From: Mycobacterium sp. 1100029.7
GTDB taxonomy: Bacteria; Actinomycetota; Actinomycetes; Mycobacteriales; Mycobacteriaceae
Length of the DNA stretch: 64,000 bases
Direction: 5' to 3'
Assembly: GCF_001665235.1 (NCBI RefSeq)
Contig: NZ_LZSC01000082.1
Location: forward strand, 62,001 to 126,000
A program made the position numbers and the translations under genes. The notes beneath the pieces were generated by a model. That model saw only the letters and a list, made by a program, of their open reading frames with translations, did not search any database and had not been told where the DNA came from. Positions 39,891 through 49,595 of the stretch are shown here, one piece after another (position 1 is the stretch's first letter; every line of letters starts with the position of its first letter).

Positions 39891-41906
39891 TCAGCCGGCG
39901 GGCACGCCCAGCGCGGCGGCCAGCTCCGCCGGGCGCGTCACGGGCAGGTCGCACAGCCGGCCCCGGCACACGTAGGCGGCGTCGGCGCCGCCGACCCGGT
40001 CTCGGTCGACCAGCAATGCCGACGAGTCCATCGCTCCGCCCATCACGATCGCCCCGCCGGGCGCCAGCTGCCGCGCGTCGGCCAGCAGCGTCGAACGCGA
40101 CGAGTCGCAGGCGACCGCGATCTGCAGCGGGCCGCGCACCGCGGCCTCGGCGACGGCCAGCCAGTGTCCGGCCGAGCGCGGGGCCCGCTCGAGCAGCAGC
40201 GAATGCGCGGTCAGCGTCTCGAGCGCGGCGCGCAGGTATCGCGGTGCGGCGGTGCTGTCGACCAGGTGCGCGGCGGTCAGCAGCGCTTCGGTGATCGTCG
40301 ACGCCCCCGACGGGGTGGCTCCGTCGAGCGGGTCGGCCGGGCGGAGCATCAACTGCTCGGCATCGTCGGCGGTGTCATACCAACGGCCGGGCTGTTGCGG
40401 ATCGGCGAAATGCGCGAGGGCGGTGTCCAGTAGCGCACCCGCCGCGGTCAGCCAGGTGTCCTCGACGGTCAGCTGATACAGCGCCAGCAAGCCGGTCGCC
40501 AGCATCGCATGATCTTCCAGGATGGCGGCGCTGTCCCCCACGACACCGCCGAGGCTGGCCCGCCGCAGCCGGCCGTCGACGACATGGGAGTCCAGCAGCG
40601 CCGTCGCGCAGCGTCGCGCCGCGCCCACGAACTCGGGTTCTCCCAACGCCACGCCGGCTTCGGTCAGCGCGGTGATCGCCAGGCCGTTCCACGATGTGAC
40701 GACCTTGTCGTCGCGGCCCGGCTGGGCGCGGGTGCGCCGGGCGGCCAGCAGCGCGCCGCGAACCCGCTCGAGCCGTTGCGGATCGGCCGGATCGCGGGGC
40801 AGTTGCAGCACCGACGTCCCGTGTTCGAAAGTGCCGGACGCGGTGACCGCGAACACCTCGGCGGCGAAGCCGCCGTCGTCGGGGCCGAGCACCTCGATCA
40901 GCTGCTGCGGCGTCCAGACATACGTGGAACCCTCGCGACCGGCGGCGTCGGCGTCCAGCGACGAGGTGAACATCGCGCCGTCGGCCAGCTCGTCGAGCAG
41001 GAACCCGGCGGTCTGGGCGGCGACCCGACGGGCCAACGGATCGCCGGTGCGTCGGGCCCAGTGGGCGTAGCCGCGCAACAGCAGCGCGTTGTCGTACAGC
41101 ATCTTCTCGAAATGCGGTACCACCCAAGCGTTGTCGACGCTGTAGCGGGCGAAGCCGCCGGCGAGTTGGTCGTAGATGCCGCCCCGGGCCATCGCGTTGC
41201 CGGTGCGCTCCACGGCGTCGCGCGCCGCCGCGGATCCGGTGCGTTCGTAGTGCCGCAGCAGCGCTTCGAGCAGCGCCGACGGCGGGAATTTGGGCGCACC
41301 GCCGAATCCGCCGTGCACGGTGTCCTGGTCGGCGAGCACCGCCGCGACGGCGTGATCGCACAGCGCCGCATCGATGTCCGCGCCCGGACCAGCTGTTGCC
41401 GACGACATTCGCCGCAGTTCGCCGGCGATGTGGTCCGACGCCTCCTCGACCTCGCCACGCCGCGCGCGCCAGGTCTCGGAGACGGCCGAAAGTAGTTGCA
41501 GGAAAGCGTCTTTCGGGTAATAGGTGCCGCAGAAAAACGGCCGGCCGTCCGGCGTCAGAAAGCACGTCATCGGCCAGCCACCCTGTCCGGTCAGCGCGAC
41601 GGTGGCATTCATGTACACCGCGTCGATGTCCGGGCGTTCTTCGCGGTCCACCTTGACGCACACGAATCCTGCGTTCATCACCGCGGCCACCTCGTCGTCC
41701 TCGAACGATTCGTGGGCCATCACATGACACCAGTGGCAGGCGGCGTATCCGATCGACAGCAGGATCGGCACATCCCGGGCAGCCGCGTCGGCCATCGCCT
41801 GCGGCGTCCACTGCTGCCAAGCCACCGGGTTGTCGGCGTGCTGACGCAGATAGGGACTGGTCGCCGGCCCCAGGGTGTTCGTGCCGGCGCGATCAGCCGG
41901 GTCCAT
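39891..41906 (-). CDS. DUF255 / thioredoxin-domain protein (spermatogenesis-associated protein 20 type)
   Basis: The protein has 671 residues, homologous to Rv1084. The N-terminal thioredoxin-like domain (about 15-170) has NPVAWQQW, IGYAACHWCHVMAHESF (CxxC) and VKVDREERPDIDAVYM. The rest is an (alpha/alpha)6-barrel-like region with EKMLYDNALLLRGYA and a glycosidase-like helical repeat pattern. The family is widespread; its biochemical activity is not settled. The GTG ATG pair at 41904-41909 gives two possible starts; the ATG is used. Its 5' end overlaps the Rv1083-like gene by 14 nt, so mca, Rv1083-like and this gene form one coupled operon. Confidence 0.9.
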   Translation of the reverse strand: MDPADRAGTNTLGPATSPYLRQHADNPVAWQQWTPQAMADAAARDVPILLSIGYAACHWCHVMAHESFEDDEVAAVMNAGFVCVKVDREERPDIDAVYMNATVALTGQGGWPMTCFLTPDGRPFFCGTYYPKDAFLQLLSAVSETWRARRGEVEEASDHIAGELRRMSSATAGPGADIDAALCDHAVAAVLADQDTVHGGFGGAPKFPPSALLEALLRHYERTGSAAARDAVERTGNAMARGGIYDQLAGGFARYSVDNAWVVPHFEKMLYDNALLLRGYAHWARRTGDPLARRVAAQTAGFLLDELADGAMFTSSLDADAAGREGSTYVWTPQQLIEVLGPDDGGFAAEVFAVTASGTFEHGTSVLQLPRDPADPQRLERVRGALLAARRTRAQPGRDDKVVTSWNGLAITALTEAGVALGEPEFVGAARRCATALLDSHVVDGRLRRASLGGVVGDSAAILEDHAMLATGLLALYQLTVEDTWLTAAGALLDTALAHFADPQQPGRWYDTADDAEQLMLRPADPLDGATPSGASTITEALLTAAHLVDSTAAPRYLRAALETLTAHSLLLERAPRSAGHWLAVAEAAVRGPLQIAVACDSSRSTLLADARQLAPGGAIVMGGAMDSSALLVDRDRVGGADAAYVCRGRLCDLPVTRPAELAAALGVPAG

Positions 41907-42192
41907 CACCGGGTCCTGACGGGCGGGTCTCGCCGTTCGCCGCGGCGGGCCCTTCGTCCTGCGGGCCGGCGACGGTGTCGGTGCCCTCGTCGGCGGCCTG
42001 ATCCGGCTCGGGGTGGGTGGGGTCGAAGGATTCGGGCACCTTGCGCAGCTGCCGGTTCATCGAGCGCAGCAGGAACAGCGTCGCGATCAACAGCAGCACG
42101 ACGACCAGCAGCCCGATCGGGCTGGCCTTGCCGAAATCGGGGCCGGTGTTGTGCGGCCCGTCGGCGATCACCGTGACCAACAGCGGACTCAC
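41893..42192 (-). CDS. small single-pass membrane protein (Rv1083 homologue)
   Basis: The protein has 99 residues. A short extracytoplasmic N-terminus is followed by one transmembrane helix (about 25-43, SPIGLLVVVLLLIATLFLL). A basic RSMNRQLRKVPESFDP cytoplasmic segment and an acidic Pro-rich tail follow. The start GTG 42190-42192 overlaps the mca TGA as GTGA. It is always next to mca in mycobacteria as far as I recall; a role in tethering or regulating Mca is conceivable but unproven. Confidence 0.8.
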   Translation of the reverse strand: MSPLLVTVIADGPHNTGPDFGKASPIGLLVVVLLLIATLFLLRSMNRQLRKVPESFDPTHPEPDQAADEGTDTVAGPQDEGPAAANGETRPSGPGDGPG

Positions 42193-43061
42193 TCGAGATT
42201 CTCGATTCCGGCGAACAGGTCGTCCTCGGGCAGCTGCACCGGAACGCGTGACCGTGCCAGCTCGAATTCCTCTGTGGGCCAAAGTCGTTGCTGCCAGGCG
42301 ATCGGCGCGGCGAAGAATTCGGCATTCGGGTCGATCTGGGTGGCGTGGGCCCGCAGTGCGTCGTCGCGCTGGCTGAAGTATGCCGAGCACTCCACCCGGG
42401 TGGTCACCCGGGACTCGAACGGATCGTGTTCGGGCTGCCAATGTTGCAGCCACTTGGTGAACGGACCCTCTTGGCCCTTCTTGGCGAACTCGTCCTGCAG
42501 CAACTGCATCCGTTGGCGTAGGAAGCCGTGGACGTAGTACAGCTTGGACACCGTCCAGGGCGTACCGGCGTCGGGGAAGCGGGCGTAATCACCGGCCGCT
42601 TCGTAAGCGCCAACCGAAACTTCGTGGCAGCGAATGTGATCCGGGTGCGGATAGCCGCCGTTCTCGTCGTAGGTGATGATCGCGTGCGGCCGGAAGTCGC
42701 GCACCACGCGCACCAACGCCTCGACGGACTCCTGCAGCGGGGCCAGCGCAAAGCAGCCCTCGGGCAGCGGCGGCGGCGGATCCCCCTTCGGCAGACCGGA
42801 ATCGACGAAGCCGAGCCAGGTGTGCTCGACTCCCAGAATTTCGGCCGCCTTGGCCATCTCGTCACGGCGGATTTCGGTGATGTGCTCTTGCACGTCGGGC
42901 AGATCCATCGCCGGATTGAGGATGTCGCCGCGCTCACCCCCGGTCAACGTCACGACCAGTACCCGGTGCCCCTCGGCGGCATACCGCGCGAGCGTGGCCG
43001 CACCCTTGCTGGATTCGTCGTCAGGGTGGGCGTGCACCGCCATCAATCGCAGTTCGCTCAC
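42189..43061 (-). CDS. mca: mycothiol S-conjugate amidase
   Basis: A zinc amidase of the LmbE/PIG-L family that cleaves mycothiol S-conjugates of toxins, releasing a mercapturic acid for export and glucosaminyl-inositol for recycling. It has 290 residues, homologous to Rv1082. Zinc and catalytic residues are in AVHAHPDDES (His-Pro-Asp-Asp) near the N-terminus and GGYPHPDHI around residue 140. GGERGD is also conserved. The start GTG 43059-43061 has AAGGGGA upstream. Divergent from the DUF4307 gene. Sulfur/mycothiol context is reinforced by metB and cbs nearby. Confidence 0.95.
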   Translation of the reverse strand: MSELRLMAVHAHPDDESSKGAATLARYAAEGHRVLVVTLTGGERGDILNPAMDLPDVQEHITEIRRDEMAKAAEILGVEHTWLGFVDSGLPKGDPPPPLPEGCFALAPLQESVEALVRVVRDFRPHAIITYDENGGYPHPDHIRCHEVSVGAYEAAGDYARFPDAGTPWTVSKLYYVHGFLRQRMQLLQDEFAKKGQEGPFTKWLQHWQPEHDPFESRVTTRVECSAYFSQRDDALRAHATQIDPNAEFFAAPIAWQQRLWPTEEFELARSRVPVQLPEDDLFAGIENLE

Positions 43062-43184
43062 GTGTCCCCTTGTCGGATCCGCTGGTCTCCCCCCGAGCCT
43101 ATAAGGACCATATAATTCCAGTTCTTCCCTGTTGCACGCTGTCGGCCGCCCCCGGCAACACCAAAGCCCACCGGTGAAACCCTG

Positions 43185-43619
43185 ATGACCTCGACTTCCA
43201 TTCCACGCCCCGAGTCCCGTTACGGGCGTTCCCGGCTGTCGGGTATTTCGCGACGCCGGCTGGCGATCGGGCTGGGTGTGCTGGTGCTGGCGGCCGGAAT
43301 CGGTGTCGCGGTCGTCGGCTATCAACGGCTAGGCACCGCCGATGTGTCGGGTTCGTTGGCCGGCTACGCGGTCGTCGACAACGAAACAGCGTCGGTAACG
43401 ATCAGCGTGACGCGATCTGATCCGTCGCGGCCGGTGGACTGCATTGTGCGGGTGCGCGCCCAGGACGGCAGCGAAACCGGCCGCCGCGAGGTGCTCGTTC
43501 CGCCGTCGTCGCAGGCAACGGTGCAGGTCACGACGACGGTCAAGTCGTCGGCGCCGCCGGTGATGGCCGACATCTACGGGTGCGGCACCGACGTGCCCGG
43601 CTACCTTCGCCCCGCCTGA
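43185..43619 (+). CDS. DUF4307 membrane protein (Rv1081c homologue)
   Basis: The protein has 144 residues: a basic cytoplasmic N-terminus, one transmembrane helix (about 28-46, LAIGLGVLVLAAGIGVAVVG), and an extracytoplasmic beta-rich domain with two Cys (VDCIVRV, YGCGTDVPG) probably disulfide-linked. The DUF4307 pattern includes VTISVTRSDPSRPVDC. The function is unknown. The ATG at 43185 follows without a clear ribosome site. Divergent from mca. Confidence 0.85.
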   Translation: MTSTSIPRPESRYGRSRLSGISRRRLAIGLGVLVLAAGIGVAVVGYQRLGTADVSGSLAGYAVVDNETASVTISVTRSDPSRPVDCIVRVRAQDGSETGRREVLVPPSSQATVQVTTTVKSSAPPVMADIYGCGTDVPGYLRPA

Positions 43620-43684
43620 CGCGCTACCAAGGCGGGCTCGAATGACGTCATCGGCTGTTTCCACGGTGGTAACATGGATGAATG

Positions 43685-43706
43685 CACGGTTCCTGCTGGG
43701 ACCGTG
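43685..43706 (+). promoter_or_regulatory. hairpin in the greA leader region
   Basis: CACGGTTCC-TGCT-GGGACCGTG forms a 9-bp stem with one G-T pair. AATGCA (43681-43686) and TGCATT (43713-43718) could extend the structure, with some overlap. It lies about 130 bp upstream of greA and may be a leader structure or the terminator of the DUF4307 gene. Confidence 0.45.
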
Positions 43707-43833
43707 TATTGCTGCATTAGCGGCCGTGAGCACGACGGTGCGGCAGCACGGGGCGGAACCCACACACTCCCTTTTGTGGAGTTGACGAGACTTACGCGGA
43801 TACGCGGAGCGACACGACGAGGAGCACGACGAG

Positions 43834-44328
43834 ATGACGGACACTCAGGTGACCTGGCTGACCCAGGAGTCACATGACCGACTGAAGGCCGAGCTCGATC
43901 AGCTGATCGCCAACCGCCCTGTCATTGCCGCGGAGATCAACGACCGCCGCGAGGAAGGCGACCTGCGCGAGAACGGCGGATACCACGCCGCCCGCGAGGA
44001 GCAGGGCCAGCAAGAGGCCCGCATCCGCCAGCTGCAGGACCTGCTCAACAACGCGAAGGTCGGCGAGGCTCCCAAGCAGTCCGGCATCGCGCTGCCGGGC
44101 TCGGTGGTGAAGGTGTACTACAACGGCGACAAGTCCGACACCGAGACCTTCCTGATCGCCACCCGCCAGGAGGGCGTCAAGGACGGCAAGCTCGAGGTGT
44201 ACTCACCGAAGTCGCCTCTCGGCGAGGCGTTGATCGACGCCAAAGAAGGCGAGACCCGCAGGTACACCGTGCCCAACGGCAACACCGTCGAGGTCACGCT
44301 GGTCAGCGCCGAGCCCTACCACGACTAG
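43834..44328 (+). CDS. greA: transcription elongation factor GreA
   Basis: Binds the RNA polymerase secondary channel and stimulates cleavage of backtracked RNA. It has 164 residues, homologous to Rv1080c. The N-terminal antiparallel coiled coil (about 1-80; LTQESHDRLKAELDQL ... REEGDLRENGGYHAAREEQ) carries the acidic tip D-L-R-E-N needed for Mg. The C-terminal globular FKBP-like domain (about 90-164) includes the family pattern SPLGEALIDAKEGE. ATG 43834 follows GAGGAG and GACGAG runs. Confidence 0.95.
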   Translation: MTDTQVTWLTQESHDRLKAELDQLIANRPVIAAEINDRREEGDLRENGGYHAAREEQGQQEARIRQLQDLLNNAKVGEAPKQSGIALPGSVVKVYYNGDKSDTETFLIATRQEGVKDGKLEVYSPKSPLGEALIDAKEGETRRYTVPNGNTVEVTLVSAEPYHD

Positions 44329-44356
44329 TAGTTCTGGGGACTAGTTCCGTGCGGGC

Positions 44357-45514
44357 CTAGCCGAGCGCTTGGTCCAAGTCGGCCAGCAGGTCGGCAACGT
44401 CTTCGATACCCACCGAGAGCCGCACCAGGTCGTCGGGCACTTCCAATTGTGAACCGGCCGTGGACGCGTGGGTCATGGCGCTGGGGTGTTCGATCAGCGA
44501 CTCGACCCCACCCAGCGATTCCGCCAAAATGAACACTTTGGTACTGGCGCAAAGCTTTTCGGCGGCCGCTCGTCCGCCGCGCATCCGCACCGACACCATG
44601 CCACCGAAGCCCGTCATCTGCCGGGCGGCGACCTCGTGTCCGGGATGGCTGGGCAGCCCCGGATAGAGCACGGTGCTCACCGCGGGGTGCCCGGCCAGGA
44701 AATCGGCTACCGCCGAAGCGTTTTCGCTGTGCCGCTGCATCCGCAGCACCAGGGTTTTCAGGCCGCGCATCGTCAGGTAGGCGTCGAACGGACCCGGCAC
44801 TGCGCCGGCCCCGTTCTGCAGGAAGGCGAACGCGTCGTCGAGTGCTTTGTCGTCGGTGACCAGCGCACCGCCGACCACGTCGGAATGGCCGCCGATGTAC
44901 TTGGTGGTCGAATGCAACACGATGTCAGCCCCCAGCGCCAACGGTTGCTGCAGTGCGGGCGAGGCAAAGGTGCTGTCCACCAACACTTTTGTGGAGTGTT
45001 GCTTACCGAGCTCGGCGATTGCGGCGATGTCGGCGATGGACAGCAGCGGGTTCGTCGGGGTCTCCACCCAGATCAGCCGGGTCTGCGGCGTGATCGCGGC
45101 CCGCACCGCATCGAGGTCTGACAGAGCCGCCGGTGTGTAGGTGACGTTCCACTGGCTGAAGACCTTGTCGATCAACCGGAATGTGCCGCCGTAGGCGTCA
45201 TTTGGGATCACCAGGTGATCGCCGGGACGCAATATCGCGCGCAGCACGCAATCCGTCGCGGCCATGCCCGAGCTGAACGCCCGGGCGAACGCGCCGCCCT
45301 CCACCGCCGCCAGCGACGCCTCCAGCGCGGCCCGGGTCGGATTGCCGGTGCGCGCGTACTCGAAACCGCCGCGCAGCCCACCGACGCCGTCTTGAGCAAA
45401 CGTGCTGCTGGCGTAGATCGGTGCGTTGACCGCCCCGGTCGCCGGATCCGGGTGATAGCCGGCATGGATGGCTTTGGTGGCCAGCCCGTTGATTCCGTCA
45501 CGGTTTTCACTCAT
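44357..45514 (-). CDS. metB: cystathionine gamma-synthase
   Basis: A PLP enzyme of the trans-sulfuration/methionine pathway: O-succinyl- or O-acetyl-homoserine + cysteine gives cystathionine. It has 385 residues, homologous to Rv1079. The Cys/Met metabolism PLP signature is ADIVLHSTTKYIGGHSDVVGG with Lys at about residue 200. Other blocks are YARTGNPTR, SGMAATDCVLRAI and ESLGGVESLIEHPSAMTH. ATG 45512-45514 has TAGGCT 8 nt upstream. Separated from the cbs/pra block by the iron-permease-like gene. Together with cbs it links cysteine and homocysteine. Confidence 0.94.
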   Translation of the reverse strand: MSENRDGINGLATKAIHAGYHPDPATGAVNAPIYASSTFAQDGVGGLRGGFEYARTGNPTRAALEASLAAVEGGAFARAFSSGMAATDCVLRAILRPGDHLVIPNDAYGGTFRLIDKVFSQWNVTYTPAALSDLDAVRAAITPQTRLIWVETPTNPLLSIADIAAIAELGKQHSTKVLVDSTFASPALQQPLALGADIVLHSTTKYIGGHSDVVGGALVTDDKALDDAFAFLQNGAGAVPGPFDAYLTMRGLKTLVLRMQRHSENASAVADFLAGHPAVSTVLYPGLPSHPGHEVAARQMTGFGGMVSVRMRGGRAAAEKLCASTKVFILAESLGGVESLIEHPSAMTHASTAGSQLEVPDDLVRLSVGIEDVADLLADLDQALG

Positions 45515-45522
45515 CGACGACC

Positions 45523-45528
45523 AGCCTA
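45523..45528 (-). promoter_or_regulatory. predicted -10 (TAGGCT) of metB
   Basis: The minus-strand TAGGCT is 8 nt before ATG 45512-45514. This implies a leader of 0-2 nt. Confidence 0.4.
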
Positions 45529-45625
45529 GTGAGCCGAGGCCGTCGAGGCCGGCGAGGTATGAAAATGGGCGGCCGGGGTAGTGCTGACGACAAGCACCGA
45601 ATCACCGGCTCAGAAAGACTTCTCA

Positions 45626-46039
45626 ATGGCTGACGACAACGACTCGTCGGATCGCATGCCGTCGAGCAACAAGTATCGGATGTCCCCGTTCGATCGGTTC
45701 GCGACGGCTACCAGTGTCTGGGCTTCCAAGGCATGGTTTTTCGCACTGTGCGTGCTGGTGGTGGTGGTGTGGATTCCGACGATCTGGCTGCTGCCGTCGG
45801 TCGACACCTGGCAGCTGGTCATCAACACCGTCACCACGATCATCACGTTCCTGCTCGTGGCGCTGCTGCAGAACACCCAATCGCGCAACGACCGCGCGTC
45901 CCAGCACAAGCTCAACGCGATCGCCGACGCGCTATGGGATCTGATGGGCGAATTGGGCGACGAGCATCCACGCCTGCAACGGCACCGCGACGAGCTGGCC
46001 GACGCGGTCGGTCTGGAACAGCGGATGGGCTCCGCCTGA
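45626..46039 (+). CDS. low-affinity iron permease family membrane protein
   Basis: The protein has 137 residues from ATG 45626; a GTG at 45581 would add 15. Two transmembrane helices are visible (AWFFALCVLVVVVWIPTIWLL, LVINTVTTIITFLLVALLQN). They are followed by NTQSRNDRASQHKLNAIADAL, the typical QNTQNRDxxAxxxKLDEL-like segment of the low-affinity iron permease (FET4-like) family. Bacterial members are much smaller than yeast FET4 and transport has rarely been shown. Not present between metB and pra in H37Rv. Confidence 0.75.
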   Translation: MADDNDSSDRMPSSNKYRMSPFDRFATATSVWASKAWFFALCVLVVVVWIPTIWLLPSVDTWQLVINTVTTIITFLLVALLQNTQSRNDRASQHKLNAIADALWDLMGELGDEHPRLQRHRDELADAVGLEQRMGSA

Positions 46040-46043
46040 CGCG

Positions 46044-46724
46044 TCAGACCGGCAGGACGACCGTCGTCAGAATCTTGTCGGCGAGCGTCTGCCGCTTGGC
46101 ATCCCACAGCGGGAACAGGAAGCCGATGAAGCAGATGACCGCGTCGACGAAGTGGGCGAGATCGCGCACCACCGACAGCCCGAAGCCGATCGGCTGACCG
46201 GTGGTCTCACTGACCACCTTGATCTTCATCACCGTCTTGCCCAGGCTCTGCCCGGTGGTGCCCTGCCGGTAGCCGCGGTTCCACAGCCAATAGGCCAGGC
46301 CCACCAGTGTCGCCAGCCACTGCACCAGCTGGCCGATCGTGGAGGGCTGGCTGGCGCAGTACTGGCTGACGTCGTACTGCGTGATGTCGGTGACGCAGGT
46401 CGACTGCTGGGTGGCGTACATGATCCCGGTGCCAATGCCCTGCACGATGAAGTAGGGCAGATAGTCGATCAGCAGCGCCAGCACCCGGGTCAGCCACGGC
46501 GTGTAGGAGTCCGGCGGCAGCGCGCGGACAGCGGGTCCGGGCGGCGGCGGGGCGTATCCCCCGGCGGCCGGAGGCGGCGGCGGATACGAGCCACCACCGG
46601 GCGGTGGCGGCGGTGGTGGGTAGGAGGCACCCGGGGCCGACGGCGTGGGTTCAGACCCGCCTGAGGGCGGCTCGTAGCCACCGGATGGCTCGGGCGACGG
46701 GGAAAGCGGCGGTTGATCGGTCAT
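46044..46724 (-). CDS. pra: RDD family membrane protein, proline-rich antigen homologue
   Basis: The protein has 226 residues, homologous to Rv1078 (proline-rich antigen). Residues 1-75 are a Pro/Gly/Ser/Tyr-rich repeat region (PPPPPPPGGGSYPPPPP). An RDD-like domain follows with three to four hydrophobic helices (TRVLALLIDYLPYFIVQGIGTG, LVQWLATLVGLAYWLWNRG, HFVDAVICFIGFLFPLW). It includes the RDD signature tail GTTGQSLGKTVMKIKVV. The start ATG 46722-46724 has GGAAGG at 7-nt spacing. The function is unknown; RDD proteins can be transporters. It lies downstream of cbs on the same strand. Confidence 0.88.
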   Translation of the reverse strand: MTDQPPLSPSPEPSGGYEPPSGGSEPTPSAPGASYPPPPPPPGGGSYPPPPPAAGGYAPPPPGPAVRALPPDSYTPWLTRVLALLIDYLPYFIVQGIGTGIMYATQQSTCVTDITQYDVSQYCASQPSTIGQLVQWLATLVGLAYWLWNRGYRQGTTGQSLGKTVMKIKVVSETTGQPIGFGLSVVRDLAHFVDAVICFIGFLFPLWDAKRQTLADKILTTVVLPV

Positions 46725-46829
46725 GGTGCAACCTTCCACTGCGGGTGGGCCGAACTGGCCGCATTACCGTACCTGAGTGCCGCCGTCCGCGCCGCGTATG
46801 GAGACCAAGAACGCTGGTCAGCGTCGTGG

Positions 46830-48236
<1,407 letters not shown>

Positions 48237-48297
48237 GCGTTCATCGTCTCAGGCGATTTCTGGCCGCGCACACCGACTCTCGATGCGGCGCGCTCGG

Positions 48298-49365
48298 TTA
48301 GCCGGTGGCTTCGCGAATGTATTCGCCGATCTGGCGCAGCGAACGTACCGCCTCGGGCACCATCGGCGCCGCCAACTGGAAGTCGTGGACCTGGCCGGGC
48401 CACACCCGCACCTCGGCGGGGACACCGGCGGCGGCCAGCCGGCTCGCCGCCAGCTGCGCGTCGTGCAGCAGCACCTCGGATCCGGAGACGTGAATCAGGG
48501 TGCGCGGAAGGCCGGGCTTGATGTGGTCCAGGGGCTCGTAGATCTCCTCGGCCTTGCCGCCGACCACATTCTTCTCGGCCGCACTGGCCACCAGCGCCCC
48601 GAGCGCGTCAAAGGCCTTGGCAGTGAACATCGCATCCGTCTTGATGTTGGGATGTGTCTGCTTGTATTCCTTGGCCAGCTGCAGCAGGGGCGAGATCGCG
48701 ACCAGCGCCGCCGCCTCCTCGCCTTCGTCCAGCAGCCGTTGCGCCAGCGACAGCGCGAGATAGCCGCCCGCCGAATCGCCGGCCAGCACGATTTGGTCCG
48801 GCTGGTAGCCGCGACGGCGCAACCACCGGTAGCCGTCGTAGCAGTCCTGCAGCGCCATGCCGATCGAATGCTTGGGCAGCAGCCGGTAATTGACGACCAG
48901 AACGGGTGAGTCAGCAAACTTCGAGATGGCTTCGACCACGCGGCCGTGAGAATTCGCTCCGCACGTCAAGAAGGCGCCGCCGTGAAAGTAGAGCACCATG
49001 CGACGCGTGCCGTCGGCCGGCAGGACCCCGGGGGCGCGGACCAACTGGGCGGAGGCATGCGGCAGCTTCACGGTCTGCCGCACGGTCGCGGAGGCGGGAA
49101 GCAGCACCCGGGCCGCAAAGTCGATCAAGCCCCAGGGCCACGGCAGCGTGGGGGCGTGACTGCCGGCCGCCAGGATGGGCCGAATCGTCACGCGGGAGGC
49201 AAGCTCGGCGACTCGCGCCTGCACGCTCGGTCCCGATTCCAGGACCTCGACCGGCGCGCCATCGCTGATGGCAAACTTGCGCGCCGCGGCCCTGCGTGAC
49301 TTGAGCACCTCTTTGAGGTGTGAGGCATTCCGGGGTGCGCCGGAAACCTTGCTCGGTGCGGTCAT
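48298..49365 (-). CDS. lipU: hormone-sensitive-lipase family esterase LipU
   Basis: An alpha/beta hydrolase of 355 residues, homologous to Rv1076. The oxyanion motif is YFHGGAF (HGG, about 140). The nucleophile elbow is GDSAGGYLAL (Ser about 215). The catalytic His is in GQVHDFQL near the C-terminus, with the acid probably in the preceding SGSEVLL region. The substrate is likely short-chain acyl esters. I use ATG 49363-49365, with GGAG at 8-nt spacing; the GTG at 49372-49374 abuts that site. It is separated from cbs by 61 bp. Confidence 0.9.
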   Translation of the reverse strand: MTAPSKVSGAPRNASHLKEVLKSRRAAARKFAISDGAPVEVLESGPSVQARVAELASRVTIRPILAAGSHAPTLPWPWGLIDFAARVLLPASATVRQTVKLPHASAQLVRAPGVLPADGTRRMVLYFHGGAFLTCGANSHGRVVEAISKFADSPVLVVNYRLLPKHSIGMALQDCYDGYRWLRRRGYQPDQIVLAGDSAGGYLALSLAQRLLDEGEEAAALVAISPLLQLAKEYKQTHPNIKTDAMFTAKAFDALGALVASAAEKNVVGGKAEEIYEPLDHIKPGLPRTLIHVSGSEVLLHDAQLAASRLAAAGVPAEVRVWPGQVHDFQLAAPMVPEAVRSLRQIGEYIREATG

Positions 49366-49380
49366 GCTCGACACTCCTAC

Positions 49381-49583
49381 GCCTTTGTAGTGCGATATAG
49401 CATGTGACGAGCAGGTCGAGCGCTCAGTTCATTTCGTTCACCGAGCCATTCAGCCAACCCGTTGAAATCAGCTTTACAGGCAATTCTTTAGAGAACGCTT
49501 AAAGAGTCTGTTTTGATACCAACTCTGGTTCACACCGTGACCGCATTGTTTGCCGGGCGTCCGCGCAAATACGACACCCGATC
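49381..49583. other. divergent promoter region between lipU and the Rv1075c-like gene
   Basis: This A+T-richer spacer holds stretches such as tttgtagtgcgatatagcatg and ttctttagagaacgcttaaagag, and no open frame of note. It must contain the lipU promoter and the -35 region of the SGNH esterase gene. Confidence 0.5.
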
Positions 49584-49589
49584 TAAACT
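49584..49589 (+). promoter_or_regulatory. predicted -10 (TAAACT) of the SGNH esterase gene
   Basis: TAAACT is followed by 6 nt and the GTG at 49596, a leaderless start. Confidence 0.55.
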
Positions 49590-49595
49590 GATGCC

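Noticed and set aside
43674..43877. 67-codon ORF upstream of and overlapping greA
   Set aside because: It spans a stable hairpin and overlaps the greA start out of frame, with no ribosome site; treated as leader structure.
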